In this document: positions 17,494 through 28,490 of the stretch, piece by piece
How the letters are laid out: every line of letters begins with the position of its first letter
Position numbering within the stretch: position 1 is the first letter of the stretch
DNA from: Marinobacter sp.
GTDB taxonomy: Bacteria > Pseudomonadota > Gammaproteobacteria > Pseudomonadales > Oleiphilaceae
Length of the DNA stretch: 60,228 nt
Reading direction: 5' to 3'
NCBI GenBank assembly: GCA_022565395.1
Contig: JAIUMV010000022.1
Span: 1 to 60,228, forward strand
Notes under the pieces: model-generated
Database searches by the model: none
Seen by the model: the letters and a program-made list of their open reading frames with translations, nothing else
Told to the model about the DNA's origin: nothing
Translations under genes and position numbers: made by a program

Positions 17494-18744
17494 ATGTATC
17501 TTGAGTACTTCATCCGCAATAATGCGCAGCCCCTCGGCTACCCGCGCATCATCCTGAGAATACGTCACCCTCAGGCATTCATGGCGATGGCGCCAGTCGT
17601 CCTCCGGCAAGCCCGGGAAGAAGTAGTGGCCCGAAACGACCAGTACGCCACGGGACTTGAGGCGCTGATAAAGTTCAAAGCTGCTGATTGGCAGACCCGG
17701 GAACCACAACCAGAGAAACATCGCTCCCTCCGGCTTGTGTACATACCAGCGACAGTTATCCGCCAGCGCGTCGTGCAACACCGCAACCGCCCGCTGCATT
17801 TTGCCCTGATAGAAAGGACACACCACCTCACGACTCAGCTTCAGGATTTCACCGCTACTGACCAGCGGCTCCGCCATCATGGCACCAAAGCTGCCCGTCG
17901 CCAGGTTCATGATGGCGTTGATACCAGACAGCGCCTTGATAATGGGTTCAGCCGCAATCACGATGCCGGTGCGGGCCGCGGGCAGGCCAAACTTTGACAG
18001 ACTCAGGCAGAGGACAATCTGTTCGTTCCAGCGGGGTGTAGCATCCACAAACAGCAGGCTGGGGAAGGGTGTGCCGTATGCACCATCCACAATCAAGGGT
18101 ACATTATGGGTGCGGGCCAGCGCCTCAAGGCGCGCCATTTCCTCATCGGTGATGACGTTGCCGGTAGGATTGGTGGGGCGGGATACACAAATGGCACCGG
18201 TATCCGCCGTGATATCCAGAGCGTCAAAATCAACCCGATACTTGAACTCGTGCGCATCGGTGAAGGAAATTTCCGGCTTCACCGCCCGGAACAGCTCGGG
18301 GCTGATGCCGGCATCGGCGTAGCCAATATATTCTGGCGCCAGGGGCAGTAGCACATGCTTGCGATGACCATCAGGGTAGTCGCCGGCAAACATATTGAAC
18401 AGCATGAAAAAGGCCGCCTGACTACCATTGGTCAGGGCAATATTGTCCGCCGTAAGACCCCAGCCATATTCACGATTGAGCAGTGACGCGAGGGCGCCGA
18501 TAAAGTGTTTCTCCCCCTGCGGCGGATCGTAGATACCGATTAGACGGCGGAATGCCGCCTCGTCCGTGGCCAGTTCAGAGAGGATGGCGCGGAAGCGTTC
18601 CTGCACCGCAGGGATATGCCCGGGATTACCGCCCCCCATCATGATCAGGTCATCCCCGGACGCCAGGGCATTGCCGAGATCGTCCATCAAGGAGGTGATG
18701 CCGGCATCCGCCGTAAACTTCTGTCCAAAGGATGACAGTTTCAT
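17479..18744 (-). CDS. avtA: Valine-pyruvate transaminase
   Basis: PLP-dependent class I/II aminotransferase that exchanges amino groups between valine and pyruvate. The 421-residue product opens with KLSSFGQKFTADAGITSLMD, as in AvtA, then MMGGGNPGHIP, TNGSQAAFFMLFNMF, and the PLP-lysine segment LSLSKFGLPAARTGIV. ATG 18744 is chosen for its GGAG eight bases upstream and family length; a frame extends 15 codons further. It follows the DUF416 gene by 28 bases in the same direction. Confidence 0.93.
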   Translation of the reverse strand: MKLSSFGQKFTADAGITSLMDDLGNALASGDDLIMMGGGNPGHIPAVQERFRAILSELATDEAAFRRLIGIYDPPQGEKHFIGALASLLNREYGWGLTADNIALTNGSQAAFFMLFNMFAGDYPDGHRKHVLLPLAPEYIGYADAGISPELFRAVKPEISFTDAHEFKYRVDFDALDITADTGAICVSRPTNPTGNVITDEEMARLEALARTHNVPLIVDGAYGTPFPSLLFVDATPRWNEQIVLCLSLSKFGLPAARTGIVIAAEPIIKALSGINAIMNLATGSFGAMMAEPLVSSGEILKLSREVVCPFYQGKMQRAVAVLHDALADNCRWYVHKPEGAMFLWLWFPGLPISSFELYQRLKSRGVLVVSGHYFFPGLPEDDWRHRHECLRVTYSQDDARVAEGLRIIADEVLKIHAEAG

Positions 18745-18772
18745 GATCGCTCCAACATCAAAGGCCTGGCTT

Positions 18773-19372
18773 CTATTCGTCCAAACCAATACCCAGATTA
18801 CTCACACCATCATTGGCCGCCGCCTCACGCAGCTCACGAATGAAACCTTCGGTGGGATAGCGCTGCTTGCGAACGGCGATAAGCACCTCACGCTGGAACG
18901 CTTTGTCCGCCTTCATCAGCTCATGATGGTCAAGCAGCCTTACCAGTTCATCCTCATCCAGTTCCGCACCCTCAGACACTTCCAGAAACTTCATCACCGT
19001 ATCTGTAGCCAGGCGCGAGCCCTCAAGCGCACGCTGCTTGGTGGGGTTCAGGCGATTCAGTAACGCCTGCTCCAGCAACTGACAGAAATCGTAGGCGGGA
19101 TACACGCCATAGACATCATAGCGGTCAACATTCGGCGTCAACCCCTCCAGTTTGGCCAGCATCTGTGGGATTGCAGCGTCAGAGCCCCTGCTCTCCAACA
19201 GCGACCAGGCCTCATCCAGCAGCATCCTTACCTTGGCGCCGCCTTTCATGCCGATGGCATCACTAAACAGGGCATAATTGGGAAGGCTACGTTCCGCAAG
19301 ACTGAGCAGGAAAGCGTATTCCCGCCAGCTACGAAGCTGCTCCAGTGCCTTGACAAATTGGTTAGCGTTCAC
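18773..19372 (-). CDS. YjaG family protein (DUF416)
   Basis: A helical cytoplasmic protein of 199 residues matching E. coli YjaG, with the conserved LAERSLPNYALFSDA, YDVYGVYPAYDFCQLL and the C-terminal REAAANDGVSNLGIGL. Function is unknown. GTG 19372 is preferred: it follows GAGGG at ideal spacing and places the first conserved segment (ALEQLRSW) at the same distance from the start as in E. coli. ATG 19384 is four codons upstream and lacks a ribosome site. Likely the first gene of a pair with avtA. Confidence 0.87.
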   Translation of the reverse strand: MNANQFVKALEQLRSWREYAFLLSLAERSLPNYALFSDAIGMKGGAKVRMLLDEAWSLLESRGSDAAIPQMLAKLEGLTPNVDRYDVYGVYPAYDFCQLLEQALLNRLNPTKQRALEGSRLATDTVMKFLEVSEGAELDEDELVRLLDHHELMKADKAFQREVLIAVRKQRYPTEGFIRELREAAANDGVSNLGIGLDE

Positions 19373-19498
19373 ACAGACCCTCATTTTTAAAGCCCAAAAC
19401 AACAAGGGCGAAGCAACCTTCACTCGAATATTATCAAGCCCCAATGGACTCATCTATCCGATGAAGGACACTCCGCCCCGTCAGGCAGCTAACCGCAA

Positions 19499-20065
19499 TC
19501 AGGTACGTGGCAGGGTCACACCCAGCTGCCCCTGATACTTGCCACCGCGGTCACGATAACTGGTGTCGCAGACCTCATCAGACTCAAAGAACAACATTTG
19601 CGCCACGCCTTCATTGGCGTAGATCTTGGCAGGCAGATTGGTGGTATTGGAGAACTCCAGCGTCACCTGCCCTTCCCACTCCGGCTCAAGCGGCGTGACA
19701 TTCACGATAATCCCGCAGCGGGCATAGGTGGACTTGCCCAGACAGATGGTCAGTACGTTGCGGGGAATGCGGAAATACTCCACCGTGCGGGCAAGCGCGA
19801 AGGAGTTGGGGGGGATGATGCACACATCACTGGTGATGTTGACGAAGCTGTCATCGGAGAAGTTCTTCGGATCAACAGTAGCCGAGTGAACGTTGGTAAA
19901 AATCTTGAACTCGTTGCTGCAGCGCACATCGTAGCCGTAACTGGAGGTACCGTAAGAAATGACCTTGCCCTTGGCGGACTCCCGCACCTGACCAGGCTCG
20001 AACGGCTCGATCATGCCATGCTGCTCCGCCATCCGGCGAATCCATTTATCTGATTTAATCGTCAT
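19499..20065 (-). CDS. dcd: dCTP deaminase
   Basis: Deaminates dCTP to dUTP, the main source of dUMP for thymidylate in many bacteria. The 188-residue homotrimeric enzyme starts [19 protein letters not shown] and has the dUTPase-like core with [16 protein letters not shown], the active-site [10 protein letters not shown] and [15 protein letters not shown], ending in a [12 protein letters not shown] tail. All are as in the E. coli enzyme. It lies after apbC with a terminator-like hairpin between, so it is probably transcribed on its own. Confidence 0.97.
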   Translation of the reverse strand: MTIKSDKWIRRMAEQHGMIEPFEPGQVRESAKGKVISYGTSSYGYDVRCSNEFKIFTNVHSATVDPKNFSDDSFVNITSDVCIIPPNSFALARTVEYFRIPRNVLTICLGKSTYARCGIIVNVTPLEPEWEGQVTLEFSNTTNLPAKIYANEGVAQMLFFESDEVCDTSYRDRGGKYQGQLGVTLPRT

Positions 20066-20116
20066 CAGTGCATTCTCGTCATCAAAGGCGCCCTAAATGC
20101 GCTGGCGGCCCGGGTG

Positions 20117-20154
20117 AAAAAAGTGGGGCTGTATATTACCTGTTCACCCCCACT
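20117..20154 (-). terminator. Intrinsic terminator of apbC
   Basis: Read on the minus strand, AGTGGGG (20154-20148) and CCCCACT (20128-20122) form a 7-bp GC-rich stem with a long loop of 19 nt, followed by six T residues (plus-strand A-run 20117-20122). It lies between apbC and dcd. Confidence 0.6.
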
Positions 20155-20175
20155 AACTCAAAGCATGACACCGTC

Positions 20176-21273
20176 TCAGTCGTCGCTGACGGAAATACTC
20201 GGAATTGGCGCTGTCAGGTTTCGCGCACGTCGTGACAGTAACGCCCCGGTGCGACGGGCAATATCCCGGTAGATGCGGGCAACCTCTGAGTCAGGCTCGG
20301 CCGCCACCGTCGGGGTGCCACTGTCGGTCTGCTCCCGGATGGTCATATGCAGCGGCAGTTGCCCCAGCAATTCCGTCTGGTATTCCTCCGCCACCCGATG
20401 GCCGCCCCCTTCACCGAACAATGGCTCGTGGTGGCCACAGTTGCTGCAGATATGCACACTCATGTTCTCGACCACCCCCAGCACCGGGATATCCACCTTG
20501 CGGAACATCTCGATACCTTTCTTGCAATCCAGCAGGGCGATGTCCTGAGGTGTGGTCACAATCACCGCGCCCGTCACCGGCACCTTCTGGGCCAGAGTCA
20601 GCTGAATATCACCGGTACCCGGGGGCATATCAATAATCAGGTAGTCCAGATCCCCCCACAGGGTTTGAGTCAGCAACTGCTGCAAGGCACCGCTGACCAT
20701 GGGGCCTCGCCAGACCATGGGGGTTTTATCCGTCACCAGGAAAGCCATAGACATGGCCTCCACGCCGTGGGCCGTGATGGGCAGAAACCACTTGCCATCG
20801 CGGGTTTGGGGTTTCTGGCCTTCCGGAATACCCAGAATCATCCCCACACTGGGGCCGTAGATATCCGCATCCAACACGCCCACCCGCGCACCTTCCCGGG
20901 CCAGCGCCAGGGCCAGATTTACTGCGGTAGTGGACTTGCCAACCCCGCCCTTGCCAGAGGCCACCGCAATGATGTTCTTAACGCCCCGGATAGACTGCAG
21001 GTCACGCTGGGCCTGGTAGCTGCGAACAACCTGGCCCACCGTAATTTCCACGGACTCGACGCCATCAATGTCCTCCAGCGCATTTTCCAGTATCTGCCGC
21101 ATACCACCGGCAATACCGGCACTGGGGTATGGCATCTGGATCTGCAGGCACACTTTACCGTCTTTCAGCTCCAGCTCACGCACAGCCTCCAGGGTAAACA
21201 AGTCAGTGTTGAGGTAAGGATCTCGGTACTCACGAATCGCGGCTTCCACCGCGGCCTGGGAAATCTGCGCCAT
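20176..21273 (-). CDS. apbC: Iron-sulfur cluster carrier protein ApbC/Mrp
   Basis: A 365-residue P-loop ATPase that carries and delivers Fe-S clusters. The N-terminal DUF59/MIP18 domain (IREYRDPYLNTDLFTLEAV) is followed by the Mrp ATPase with deviant Walker A (ASGKGGVGKSTTAVNLALAL), DADIYGPSVG, the Walker B DYLIIDMPPGTGD, and the cluster-binding CSNC in HICSNCGHHEPLFGEGG. ATG 21273 has a strong GGAGG site six bases upstream. It is divergent from metG with 95 bases between. Confidence 0.95.
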   Translation of the reverse strand: MAQISQAAVEAAIREYRDPYLNTDLFTLEAVRELELKDGKVCLQIQMPYPSAGIAGGMRQILENALEDIDGVESVEITVGQVVRSYQAQRDLQSIRGVKNIIAVASGKGGVGKSTTAVNLALALAREGARVGVLDADIYGPSVGMILGIPEGQKPQTRDGKWFLPITAHGVEAMSMAFLVTDKTPMVWRGPMVSGALQQLLTQTLWGDLDYLIIDMPPGTGDIQLTLAQKVPVTGAVIVTTPQDIALLDCKKGIEMFRKVDIPVLGVVENMSVHICSNCGHHEPLFGEGGGHRVAEEYQTELLGQLPLHMTIREQTDSGTPTVAAEPDSEVARIYRDIARRTGALLSRRARNLTAPIPSISVSDD

Positions 21274-21368
21274 GAGGCCTCCATACGGATGAAAAAAAAC
21301 TGGCTGGAAGGTATCATCTGTGCCCGCTTCTGACCATAACCATTCTTGACCAAGGTTCGGACAACACC

Positions 21369-23405
21369 ATGACGCAAGCGAATGCACAGCCAACGCGCGA
21401 TATTCTGGTTACCAGCGCCCTGCCCTACGCCAACGGGCCCATTCACCTGGGGCACCTGCTGGAATACATCCAGACAGACATCTGGGTTCGCTTCCAGAAA
21501 ATGCGCGGCCACAACTGTCATTACGTTTGTGCGGACGATGCCCATGGCACCGCCATTATGCTGCGGGCGGAGCGTGAAGGCATCACCCCCGAAGCCCTGA
21601 TCGAACGGATCAACCGTGAGCACCAGGCGGACTTCAGCGACTTCCACATCCGCTTCGACAACTACCACTCCACCCATTCAGAAGAAAACCGGGAGCTGTC
21701 AGAGTACATCTACCGCCAGCTCAAGGCCAACGGTCACATCGCGGTGCGCAGCATTACCCAGGCCTATGACCCGGAAAAAAACATGTTCCTGGCGGACCGG
21801 TTCATTAAAGGCACCTGCCCCAAGTGCAAGGCCGAAGACCAGTACGGGGACAACTGCGAGGTCTGCGGTGCTACCTATACCCCGGCCGAACTGATCAACC
21901 CGCGCTCGGCCGTATCCGGTGCCACCCCAGTCAACCGTGAGTCCGAGCACTATTTCTTCAAGTTGCCCGAGTTTGTCGACTTCCTGGCCACCTGGACCCG
22001 CAGCGGCACCCTGCAACCGCAGGTGGCCAACAAGCTGGCGGAATGGCTGGATGCAGGCCTGCAGGAGTGGGATATCAGCCGCGACGCCCCCTACTTTGGC
22101 TTTGAAATTCCGGACGCCCCCGGCAAATACTTCTATGTCTGGCTAGACGCCCCCATCGGCTACCTGGCCAGCTTCAAGCACCTCTGCAACCGCCGTGACG
22201 ACCTGGATTTCCAGCACTACTGGCGGCCAGACTCCACAGCAGAGGTGTACCACTTTATCGGCAAGGACATCATCAACTTCCACGCCCTGTTCTGGCCCTC
22301 CATGTTGCACAGCGCAGGCTTCCGCACCCCCTCTGCGGTCTGGGCTCACGGCTTCGTCACCGTCAACGGCAAGAAGATGTCCAAGTCCCGCGGCACCTTT
22401 ATCATGGCCCGCACCTATCTGGATCATTTGGACCCGGAGTACCTGCGCTACTACTTTGCTGCCAAGCTGACCAGCAACGTCGACGATATGGACCTGAATC
22501 TGGAAGACTTCACCGCCCGGGTAAATTCGGACCTGGTGGGCAAGGTGGTCAATATCGCCAGTCGCACCGCCGGCTTTGTGAACAAGAAGTTTGACGGCCA
22601 GCTGGGTGAAGTTACTGAAACCGAGAAGCTGGCCATCTTCATCAAGGCTGGCGAAGAGATTGCCGATCACTATGAAGCGCGGGAGTTCGGCAAGGCCATG
22701 CGCCGTATCATGGAGCTGGCAGACATTGCCAACCAGTACGTGAACGATGAGCAGCCCTGGGTGGTGGCCAAACAAGCCGGTGAAGAAGCTCGCGTACAGG
22801 CTATTTGCACCAACGCACTGAATATGTTCCGGCTGCTGATGACCTACCTGGCGCCGGTGTTGCCCAAAACCGCGGCCGCGTCCCAGGCGTTCCTGGCGAC
22901 ACAGTTTGACTGGCACAACCGCAGCAACCTGCTGGAAAACCATCGCATCAATGCCTTCACCCCGCTGATGCAACGGGTGGATATGGCGCTGGTGGAAAAA
23001 ATGCTGGACGCATCCAAAGAGGAATTGCCGGCGGCAACCACCAGTAACCCGACTGAAGTCAATGTAGAACCGATAGCGGATGAAATAGACTTTACTGACT
23101 TTGCCAAAGTGGACCTGCGGGTGGCCCGCATTGCCAAGGCCGAGCGTGTGGAAGGTGCGGACAAACTGCTGCGCTTGACGCTGGACATCGGTAATGGCGA
23201 ACGCAACGTATTTGCCGGTATCAAATCCGCTTATGAACCGGAGCAGCTTGAAGGGCGCCTGACGGTGATGGTGGCCAACCTCAAGCCCCGCAAGATGAAA
23301 TTTGGCCTGTCTGAGGGCATGGTGTTAGCCGCTGGGCCGGGCGGCAAGGATATTTTTATCCTGTCACCAGATAGCGGCGCCACGCCTGGCATGCGGGTAA
23401 TGTAA
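21369..23405 (+). CDS. metG: Methionine-tRNA ligase
   Basis: Class I synthetase charging initiator and elongator tRNA-Met. The 678-residue chain has the HIGH-equivalent [17 protein letters not shown], a zinc knuckle with two CxxC pairs (CPKCKAEDQ and CEVCGATY), KMSKS in [12 protein letters not shown], a helical anticodon-binding domain, and a C-terminal EMAP/Trbp111-type tRNA-binding domain ([16 protein letters not shown]). This is the long dimeric form. It starts the rightward block that continues 21 bases later into rsxA, as in related genomes. Confidence 0.98.
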   Translation: MTQANAQPTRDILVTSALPYANGPIHLGHLLEYIQTDIWVRFQKMRGHNCHYVCADDAHGTAIMLRAEREGITPEALIERINREHQADFSDFHIRFDNYHSTHSEENRELSEYIYRQLKANGHIAVRSITQAYDPEKNMFLADRFIKGTCPKCKAEDQYGDNCEVCGATYTPAELINPRSAVSGATPVNRESEHYFFKLPEFVDFLATWTRSGTLQPQVANKLAEWLDAGLQEWDISRDAPYFGFEIPDAPGKYFYVWLDAPIGYLASFKHLCNRRDDLDFQHYWRPDSTAEVYHFIGKDIINFHALFWPSMLHSAGFRTPSAVWAHGFVTVNGKKMSKSRGTFIMARTYLDHLDPEYLRYYFAAKLTSNVDDMDLNLEDFTARVNSDLVGKVVNIASRTAGFVNKKFDGQLGEVTETEKLAIFIKAGEEIADHYEAREFGKAMRRIMELADIANQYVNDEQPWVVAKQAGEEARVQAICTNALNMFRLLMTYLAPVLPKTAAASQAFLATQFDWHNRSNLLENHRINAFTPLMQRVDMALVEKMLDASKEELPAATTSNPTEVNVEPIADEIDFTDFAKVDLRVARIAKAERVEGADKLLRLTLDIGNGERNVFAGIKSAYEPEQLEGRLTVMVANLKPRKMKFGLSEGMVLAAGPGGKDIFILSPDSGATPGMRVM

Positions 23406-23426
23406 GGCTTAGGAAACACATAACTG

Positions 23427-24008
23427 ATGACGGAATACCTGCTGATACTGGTCAGCACCATCCTGGTGAACAACTTTGTGCTGGTACAGTTCCTTGGACT
23501 CTGCCCGTTTATGGGGGTCTCCAACAAACTGGAGACCGCCATGGGCATGTCCCTGGCCACCACCTTTGTGCTGACTCTGGCGGCGGTCTGCAGCTACCTG
23601 GTGTACACCTACCTGCTGGAGCCACTCGCCCTCACCTATCTGCGCACCATTGCCTTTATTCTGGTGATTGCCGTGGTGGTTCAGTTCACCGAGATGGTGA
23701 TCCGGAAAACCAGCCCCCTGCTCTACCGGGTGCTGGGCATTTTCCTGCCACTGATTACCACCAACTGTGCGGTACTGGGTGTTGCTCTGCTGAACCTGAA
23801 CCGGGATAACAACTTTATCGAGTCCATCCTTTACGGGCTGGGCGCGGCAGCGGGTTTTTCCCTGGTGCTGGTGTTCTTTGCGGCGATGCGCGAACGCATC
23901 GCTGTGGCCGATGTACCCGTTGCCTTTCGCGGCGCGGCCATCGGCCTGGTTACTGCGGGCCTTATGTCCCTGGCCTTTATGGGCTTTACCGGCCTGGTAC
24001 GGGTATAG
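23427..24008 (+). CDS. rsxA: Electron transport complex subunit RsxA/RnfA
   Basis: A 193-residue inner-membrane subunit with about six transmembrane helices, starting [20 protein letters not shown]. The half-helix motif [11 protein letters not shown] and the second [10 protein letters not shown] carry the conserved cysteines that in Rnf/Nqr enzymes hold an intramembrane iron-sulfur centre with RsxE. First gene of the rsxABCDGE cluster, which couples NADH or ferredoxin electron flow to an ion gradient (Rnf) or, in enterobacteria, reduces SoxR (Rsx). Confidence 0.96.
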   Translation: MTEYLLILVSTILVNNFVLVQFLGLCPFMGVSNKLETAMGMSLATTFVLTLAAVCSYLVYTYLLEPLALTYLRTIAFILVIAVVVQFTEMVIRKTSPLLYRVLGIFLPLITTNCAVLGVALLNLNRDNNFIESILYGLGAAAGFSLVLVFFAAMRERIAVADVPVAFRGAAIGLVTAGLMSLAFMGFTGLVRV

Positions 24009-24017
24009 GGTGCCGAT

Positions 24018-24608
24018 ATGCTGACCAGTGTGCTGATTGCCGTTGCTGTTCTGCTTGGGTTGGCCGCTCTGTTCGGCGGCCTACTGGGCTACGCGGCTGA
24101 GCGCTTCCGGGTTGAAGGTAACCCCATTGTCGAACAGATCGACGCCCTGCTACCGCAGACCCAATGCGGTCAATGTGGCTACCCCGGTTGCCGCCCCTAC
24201 GCTGAAGCCATTGCCAGCGGCGATGCCATCAACAAGTGCCCGCCCGGTGGCGAAGCCACTATTCACGCCCTGGCAGACCTGCTGGATGTGGAGCCACAAC
24301 CTCTCGATGCCGAGCACGGCGCCGCCCAGGCGAAACGAGTGGCGGTTATCCGGGAAGACGAATGTATCGGCTGCACCAAATGCATTCAGGCCTGTCCGGT
24401 CGACGCAATACTCGGCGCCGCCAAACACATGCACACCGTCATCGAAAGCGAGTGCACCGGCTGTGATCTGTGTGTTGAGCCTTGTCCGGTTGACTGCATC
24501 GATATGGTAGAGATACAACCCGATATCCGCGGCTGGCACTGGGACAAGCCAACCCCAGCGCAACGCCTGCAGATTATCGCCAGCGACCGTCAGGGGGCCA
24601 CGGCCTGA
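24018..24608 (+). CDS. rsxB: Electron transport complex subunit RsxB/RnfB
   Basis: A 196-residue ferredoxin-like subunit anchored by one N-terminal membrane helix ([20 protein letters not shown]). It has a four-cysteine Fe-S domain ([17 protein letters not shown] with a downstream NKCPPGG) and two classical [4Fe-4S] motifs ([12 protein letters not shown] and [12 protein letters not shown]). It receives or donates electrons on the cytoplasmic face. Its stop TGA overlaps the rsxC start (TGATG). Confidence 0.96.
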   Translation: MLTSVLIAVAVLLGLAALFGGLLGYAAERFRVEGNPIVEQIDALLPQTQCGQCGYPGCRPYAEAIASGDAINKCPPGGEATIHALADLLDVEPQPLDAEHGAAQAKRVAVIREDECIGCTKCIQACPVDAILGAAKHMHTVIESECTGCDLCVEPCPVDCIDMVEIQPDIRGWHWDKPTPAQRLQIIASDRQGATA

Positions 24609-26779
24609 TGAGACCCGTATACGCATTCCACGGCGGCATTCATCCCCCTGAAAACAAGCAGCAGTCTACGAGCCAACCTATTCGGTTCGCAGGCCTGCCT
24701 CAGCGGCTGATCATTCCCCTGCAACAGCATGCCGGCGCGCCGGCGCAACCCTTGGTGAGCCCCGGCCAGCATGTTTTGAAAGGTGAGCTAATCGGCGAGC
24801 CCCAGGGCAAGATCAGCGCCGCTATCCATGCCCCCACCTCCGGCACCATCGACAGCATTGCCCTGCTACCGGTGGCCCACCCTTCCGGCATGTCTGACTG
24901 GTGTATTACCCTGATTCCGGATGGCAAAGACACCTGGGCACCCCGCCATCCGGTAGCGGATTTCCGCCAGCTGGAACGGGAGGAGCTGCTGGAACGCGTC
25001 CGCTACGCAGGCATTGTCGGCTTGGGTGGCGGTGGCTTCCCGACCGAAATCAAGCTGCACCCACCGCTTCATGACAACGTGGAAACCCTGATTCTCAATG
25101 GCGCCGAGTGTGAGCCTTACATTACGGCAGACGATATGCTGATGCGGGAGCGCGCAGAGGAGATCGTGCGGGGCATGGAGATCATGGCCTTTATTCTGCG
25201 CCCGCAAACCTGTCTGATCGGGATTGAGGACAACAAGCCAGAAGCCATCACAGCGCTTCGCAAAGCTGTCGAAGGCACCCGCATTGAAGTGGTTGTGGTG
25301 CCCACCAAATACCCTTCCGGGGGCGAAAAGCAGCTGGTCAAACTGCTAACAGATATTGAAATTCCCCATGGCCATATTCCGGCTGATGTCGGCGTCATGT
25401 GCCAGAACGTGGGTACTGCCCTCGCCGTATACCGCGCCATTCGGCATGGCGAACCACTGATTTCACGAATCACCACGCTAACCGGTGATGCCCTTGCAGA
25501 ACCGGGCAACTTCGAAACCCTTATTGGTACCCCGGTGCGCTACTTGCTGGAACAGGCCGGCGTTGATTACGGCGCAACCCGGCGCCTGATCAAAGGCGGC
25601 CCCATGATGGGCTTTACCCTGGAAACACCGGACGTCCCGGTGGTGAAAACCACCAACTGCCTGATTGCCGCCACCGCCGAGGAGTTTCCGGACCCGGCCC
25701 CGGAGCAACCCTGCATCCGCTGCGGCCAGTGTGCGGAGGCCTGCCCCATGGACCTGCTGCCCCAGCAGCTGTTCTGGTTTGCCCGGGCGCAGGAATTTGA
25801 CAAGGCGGAGCACTTCAACCTGTTCGATTGCATCGAATGCGGCGCATGCGCTTACGTCTGCCCCAGCAGCATCCCTCTGGTGCAGTACTATCGCTATGCC
25901 AAGGGTGAGATGCGTGAGCAGCTGGCGGACACCCTCAAGTCAGATCGTGCCCGCCAGCGTTTCGAGGCCCGCCAGGCCCGCCTGGAAAGGGAGCAGGCCG
26001 AGAAGGAAGCCAAGCGCAAGGCACGTGCCGAGGCAGCCGCCAAAGCGCAGGCGGAAAAGGCCAGTACGCCCGTGGACGAGCGCGCAGCGAAAGCCGCTGC
26101 CGTGCAGGCAGCCCTGGCCCGCAAGGGCATGACGACACCGGAAGCCCCGGCCCCGGCGTTACCCGACCGGGCCGAGCTGCAGGCACAGCTGGACAAGGCG
26201 CAGGAAAAGCTCGCCAAGATGCAACAGGCTCTGGATGACGCCCGCAACAGCAACTCCGACCAGGTGGAAAAGCTGGAGCGTGCCGTCGCCAAGAATCAGG
26301 AGCGCGTTCTGCAGGCTGAACAGGCCTTGCAGGCGGCAAAGCCAGCAGCCACACCAGCGCCGGAAAGGCAACCTGACCTGACCGAACTACAGGCTCAGCT
26401 GGACAAAGCGCGAGAGAAGCTCGCCAAGATGCAGCAGGCTCTGGATGATGCTCGCAGCAACAACCCCGCCCAGGTGGAAAAACTGGAACGCGCCGTCGCC
26501 AAGAATCAGGAGCGCGTCGCCAACGCGGAAGCGGCGTTAAATATCGCGCAAGCGCCAGCCGCGAGCGCCACTGCCGCTGAGGTTCCCGATCTGCCCACCT
26601 TACGGGATCAGCTGGACAAGGCCCGTAACAAGCTGGCGATAATGGAACAGGCCCTGGCAGACGCTGACGCGCCCGAACAGGTGGAGAAACTGCAGCGGGC
26701 GGTAGCCAAGAATCGGGAGCGAGTCGCACTCGCTGAACAGGCGCTAGAACAGGCCAAGTCCACGGCGACTTCAGAATAG
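24608..26779 (+). CDS. rsxC: Electron transport complex subunit RsxC/RnfC with long repeat tail
   Basis: A 723-residue peripheral subunit that carries the NADH/FMN-binding module of the complex. The N-terminal barrel is followed by a Rossmann-like region with [18 protein letters not shown] (NADH/FMN site) and a SLBB segment, then two [4Fe-4S] motifs at about residues 369-380 ([12 protein letters not shown]) and 408-419 ([12 protein letters not shown]). From about residue 440 the chain is highly charged and Ala/Glu/Lys-rich, ending in three near-identical units of about 70 residues that should form coiled coil. Such variable tails are known in proteobacterial RnfC, but length and copy number differ between species. 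Confidence 0.95.
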   Translation: MRPVYAFHGGIHPPENKQQSTSQPIRFAGLPQRLIIPLQQHAGAPAQPLVSPGQHVLKGELIGEPQGKISAAIHAPTSGTIDSIALLPVAHPSGMSDWCITLIPDGKDTWAPRHPVADFRQLEREELLERVRYAGIVGLGGGGFPTEIKLHPPLHDNVETLILNGAECEPYITADDMLMRERAEEIVRGMEIMAFILRPQTCLIGIEDNKPEAITALRKAVEGTRIEVVVVPTKYPSGGEKQLVKLLTDIEIPHGHIPADVGVMCQNVGTALAVYRAIRHGEPLISRITTLTGDALAEPGNFETLIGTPVRYLLEQAGVDYGATRRLIKGGPMMGFTLETPDVPVVKTTNCLIAATAEEFPDPAPEQPCIRCGQCAEACPMDLLPQQLFWFARAQEFDKAEHFNLFDCIECGACAYVCPSSIPLVQYYRYAKGEMREQLADTLKSDRARQRFEARQARLEREQAEKEAKRKARAEAAAKAQAEKASTPVDERAAKAAAVQAALARKGMTTPEAPAPALPDRAELQAQLDKAQEKLAKMQQALDDARNSNSDQVEKLERAVAKNQERVLQAEQALQAAKPAATPAPERQPDLTELQAQLDKAREKLAKMQQALDDARSNNPAQVEKLERAVAKNQERVANAEAALNIAQAPAASATAAEVPDLPTLRDQLDKARNKLAIMEQALADADAPEQVEKLQRAVAKNRERVALAEQALEQAKSTATSE
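26171..26776 (+). repeat. Three tandem repeats inside rsxC
   Basis: Units begin near 26171, 26381 and 26594 (periods 210 and 213 bases). Each encodes a segment of the pattern QLDKA[13 protein letters not shown], then [16 protein letters not shown], then an Ala-rich spacer. Units 1 and 2 are almost identical in DNA across long stretches (for example around 26190-26310 and 26400-26520); unit 3 is more diverged. They should be able to expand or contract by recombination. Confidence 0.9.
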
Positions 26780-26790
26780 GACCGCGACCC

Positions 26791-27837
26791 ATGGCATTTG
26801 TGAAACTCTCATCACCCCACGCTCAGGGAGCCCGGCGCACCAGCCAGGTCATGCAGTGGGTGATCCTGGCGACACTGCCGGGCCTGCTGGCACAAACCCT
26901 GTTTTTCGGTTGGGGCAACCTGATCAACGTGGTTTTCTGCGTAGCGCTGGCGGTGGCCGCTGAGGCCCTGATACTGAAACTGCGCGGTAAGCCTGTTGGC
27001 TTTTACCTGAACGACTACAGTGCGGTGGTAACCGGCCTGCTGCTGGGCCTGGCGCTGCCGCCGCTGGCCCCCTGGTGGATACCGGTGGTCGCCGTTTTCA
27101 CTGCCGTCGTTCTGGCAAAGCAACTGTATGGCGGGCTTGGCTCTAACCCTTTCAATCCGGCCATGGTGGGCTATGCCCTGGTGTTGATTTCGTTCCCGGT
27201 GGCCATGACCACCAACTGGGCGGCACCTGAGGGTCTGACAGCCGCACCCGGTTTTCTGGAAACCCTGAGTATCATCTTCGCTGGCCAGCAGGTTGCCCCC
27301 GACACCTTCACCATGGCCACCCCGCTGGATGTTTACAAGCACGAAATCAGCGCCAGTCTGGCCAGCGATGTACGACAGCTGCCCATGTTTGGCGACTGGG
27401 TTGCCCGTGGCTGGGAATGGGTTAACCTGGCCTTTCTGGCCGGTGGCCTGCTGTTGCTCTGGCTGAAAATCATTACCTGGCATATCCCCGTCAGTATGCT
27501 CGGCGCACTGGCCTTTATGAGCCTGCTGTTCGGCTGGAACCCGGACCTCTACACCCCGCTGTCCCTGCACCTGCTGGCGGGGGCCACCATGCTGGGAGCC
27601 TTCTTTATTGCCACTGACCCGGTATCTGCGGCCACCAGCCGTATTGGCAAACTCTGGTACGGTGCAGGGATTGGCGTACTGATCTACCTTATCCGCACCT
27701 GGGGCAGCTACCCAGATGCCGTCGCCTTTGCGGTACTGCTGATGAACTTTGCAGTGCCGTTTATTGATTACTACACCCAACCTCGCACCTACGGGCACAG
27801 CAAAGCCCGCCGTGGTGCCCCCGGTAAGAACGGCTGA
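26791..27837 (+). CDS. rsxD: Electron transport complex subunit RsxD/RnfD
   Basis: A 348-residue polytopic membrane subunit, homologous to NqrB. About ten hydrophobic segments are visible, along with [18 protein letters not shown] and [29 protein letters not shown] contains Thr177, at the position where the family carries a covalently bound FMN. It starts 11 bases after rsxC and is complete. Confidence 0.95.
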   Translation: MAFVKLSSPHAQGARRTSQVMQWVILATLPGLLAQTLFFGWGNLINVVFCVALAVAAEALILKLRGKPVGFYLNDYSAVVTGLLLGLALPPLAPWWIPVVAVFTAVVLAKQLYGGLGSNPFNPAMVGYALVLISFPVAMTTNWAAPEGLTAAPGFLETLSIIFAGQQVAPDTFTMATPLDVYKHEISASLASDVRQLPMFGDWVARGWEWVNLAFLAGGLLLLWLKIITWHIPVSMLGALAFMSLLFGWNPDLYTPLSLHLLAGATMLGAFFIATDPVSAATSRIGKLWYGAGIGVLIYLIRTWGSYPDAVAFAVLLMNFAVPFIDYYTQPRTYGHSKARRGAPGKNG

Positions 27838-27843
27838 GCTGCT

Positions 27844-28476
27844 ATGACTCCCATTGCCCAATCCATACTGCGCAACGCCATCGGGCTTGGTTTGTTTGCT
27901 GTGATTACCGCCGGCTCCATCGCCTTGACCCAGAGTGTCACGGCGGACCGTATTGACGAACAGATCCGCCGCGCTGAGGCCGCCGCCCTGTTTGAGATTA
28001 TTCCCCCCAGCCGTCATGACAATGACCTGCTCAATGACGTAGTGGGGCTGCCCGACAGCTTCCGTCTTGGCCACCGGGAGCCCGTGCAGGGCCATGTCGC
28101 GCGGCAGGCGGCCCAGCCTGTGGGCATCATCCTGCCTGTGGTAACCCCGGAGGGCTATTCCGGTGACATCCGGCTGTTGGTGGGCATCAGCCCCGCGGGC
28201 GAGGTGCTCGGGGTCAGGGTCACCAACCATCGGGAGACACCAGGTCTGGGTGATCGGGTGGAGCTGAAAAAGTCCAACTGGATACTGTCGTTTGCCGGGC
28301 GGGCGTTGACTGACGACAGCACCCGCTGGGCAGTGCGCAAGGACGGCGGCAGTTTTGACCAGTTCACGGGCGCCACCATCACCCCCCGGGCCGTTGTGCA
28401 GGCAGTGTATGAGGCCTTGCGCTATTTTGAAGACCACGGCGAAGCCCTGCTCGCCATGCCCGCCCCCAGCGTTTGA
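27844..28476 (+). CDS. rsxG: Electron transport complex subunit RsxG/RnfG
   Basis: A 210-residue FMN-binding subunit with one N-terminal membrane anchor ([19 protein letters not shown]) and a periplasmic domain. The motif [15 protein letters not shown] supplies the threonine to which FMN is attached by a phosphodiester in RnfG/NqrC proteins. [15 protein letters not shown] is also typical. It starts six bases after rsxD and is followed closely by rsxE. Confidence 0.95.
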   Translation: MTPIAQSILRNAIGLGLFAVITAGSIALTQSVTADRIDEQIRRAEAAALFEIIPPSRHDNDLLNDVVGLPDSFRLGHREPVQGHVARQAAQPVGIILPVVTPEGYSGDIRLLVGISPAGEVLGVRVTNHRETPGLGDRVELKKSNWILSFAGRALTDDSTRWAVRKDGGSFDQFTGATITPRAVVQAVYEALRYFEDHGEALLAMPAPSV

Positions 28477-28490
28477 CCAGGATCCTGACC

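Noticed and set aside
20347-21333. Plus-strand frame of about 330 codons opposite apbC
   Set aside because: apbC has all its motifs and a strong ribosome site; the antisense frame has shadow-like composition (His/Gln-rich).
26812-28437. Frame of about 540 codons on the minus strand across rsxD and rsxG
   Set aside because: It is antisense to two well-identified rsx genes, has a Gln/His/Gly-rich composition typical of reverse-frame shadows, and crosses their boundary.
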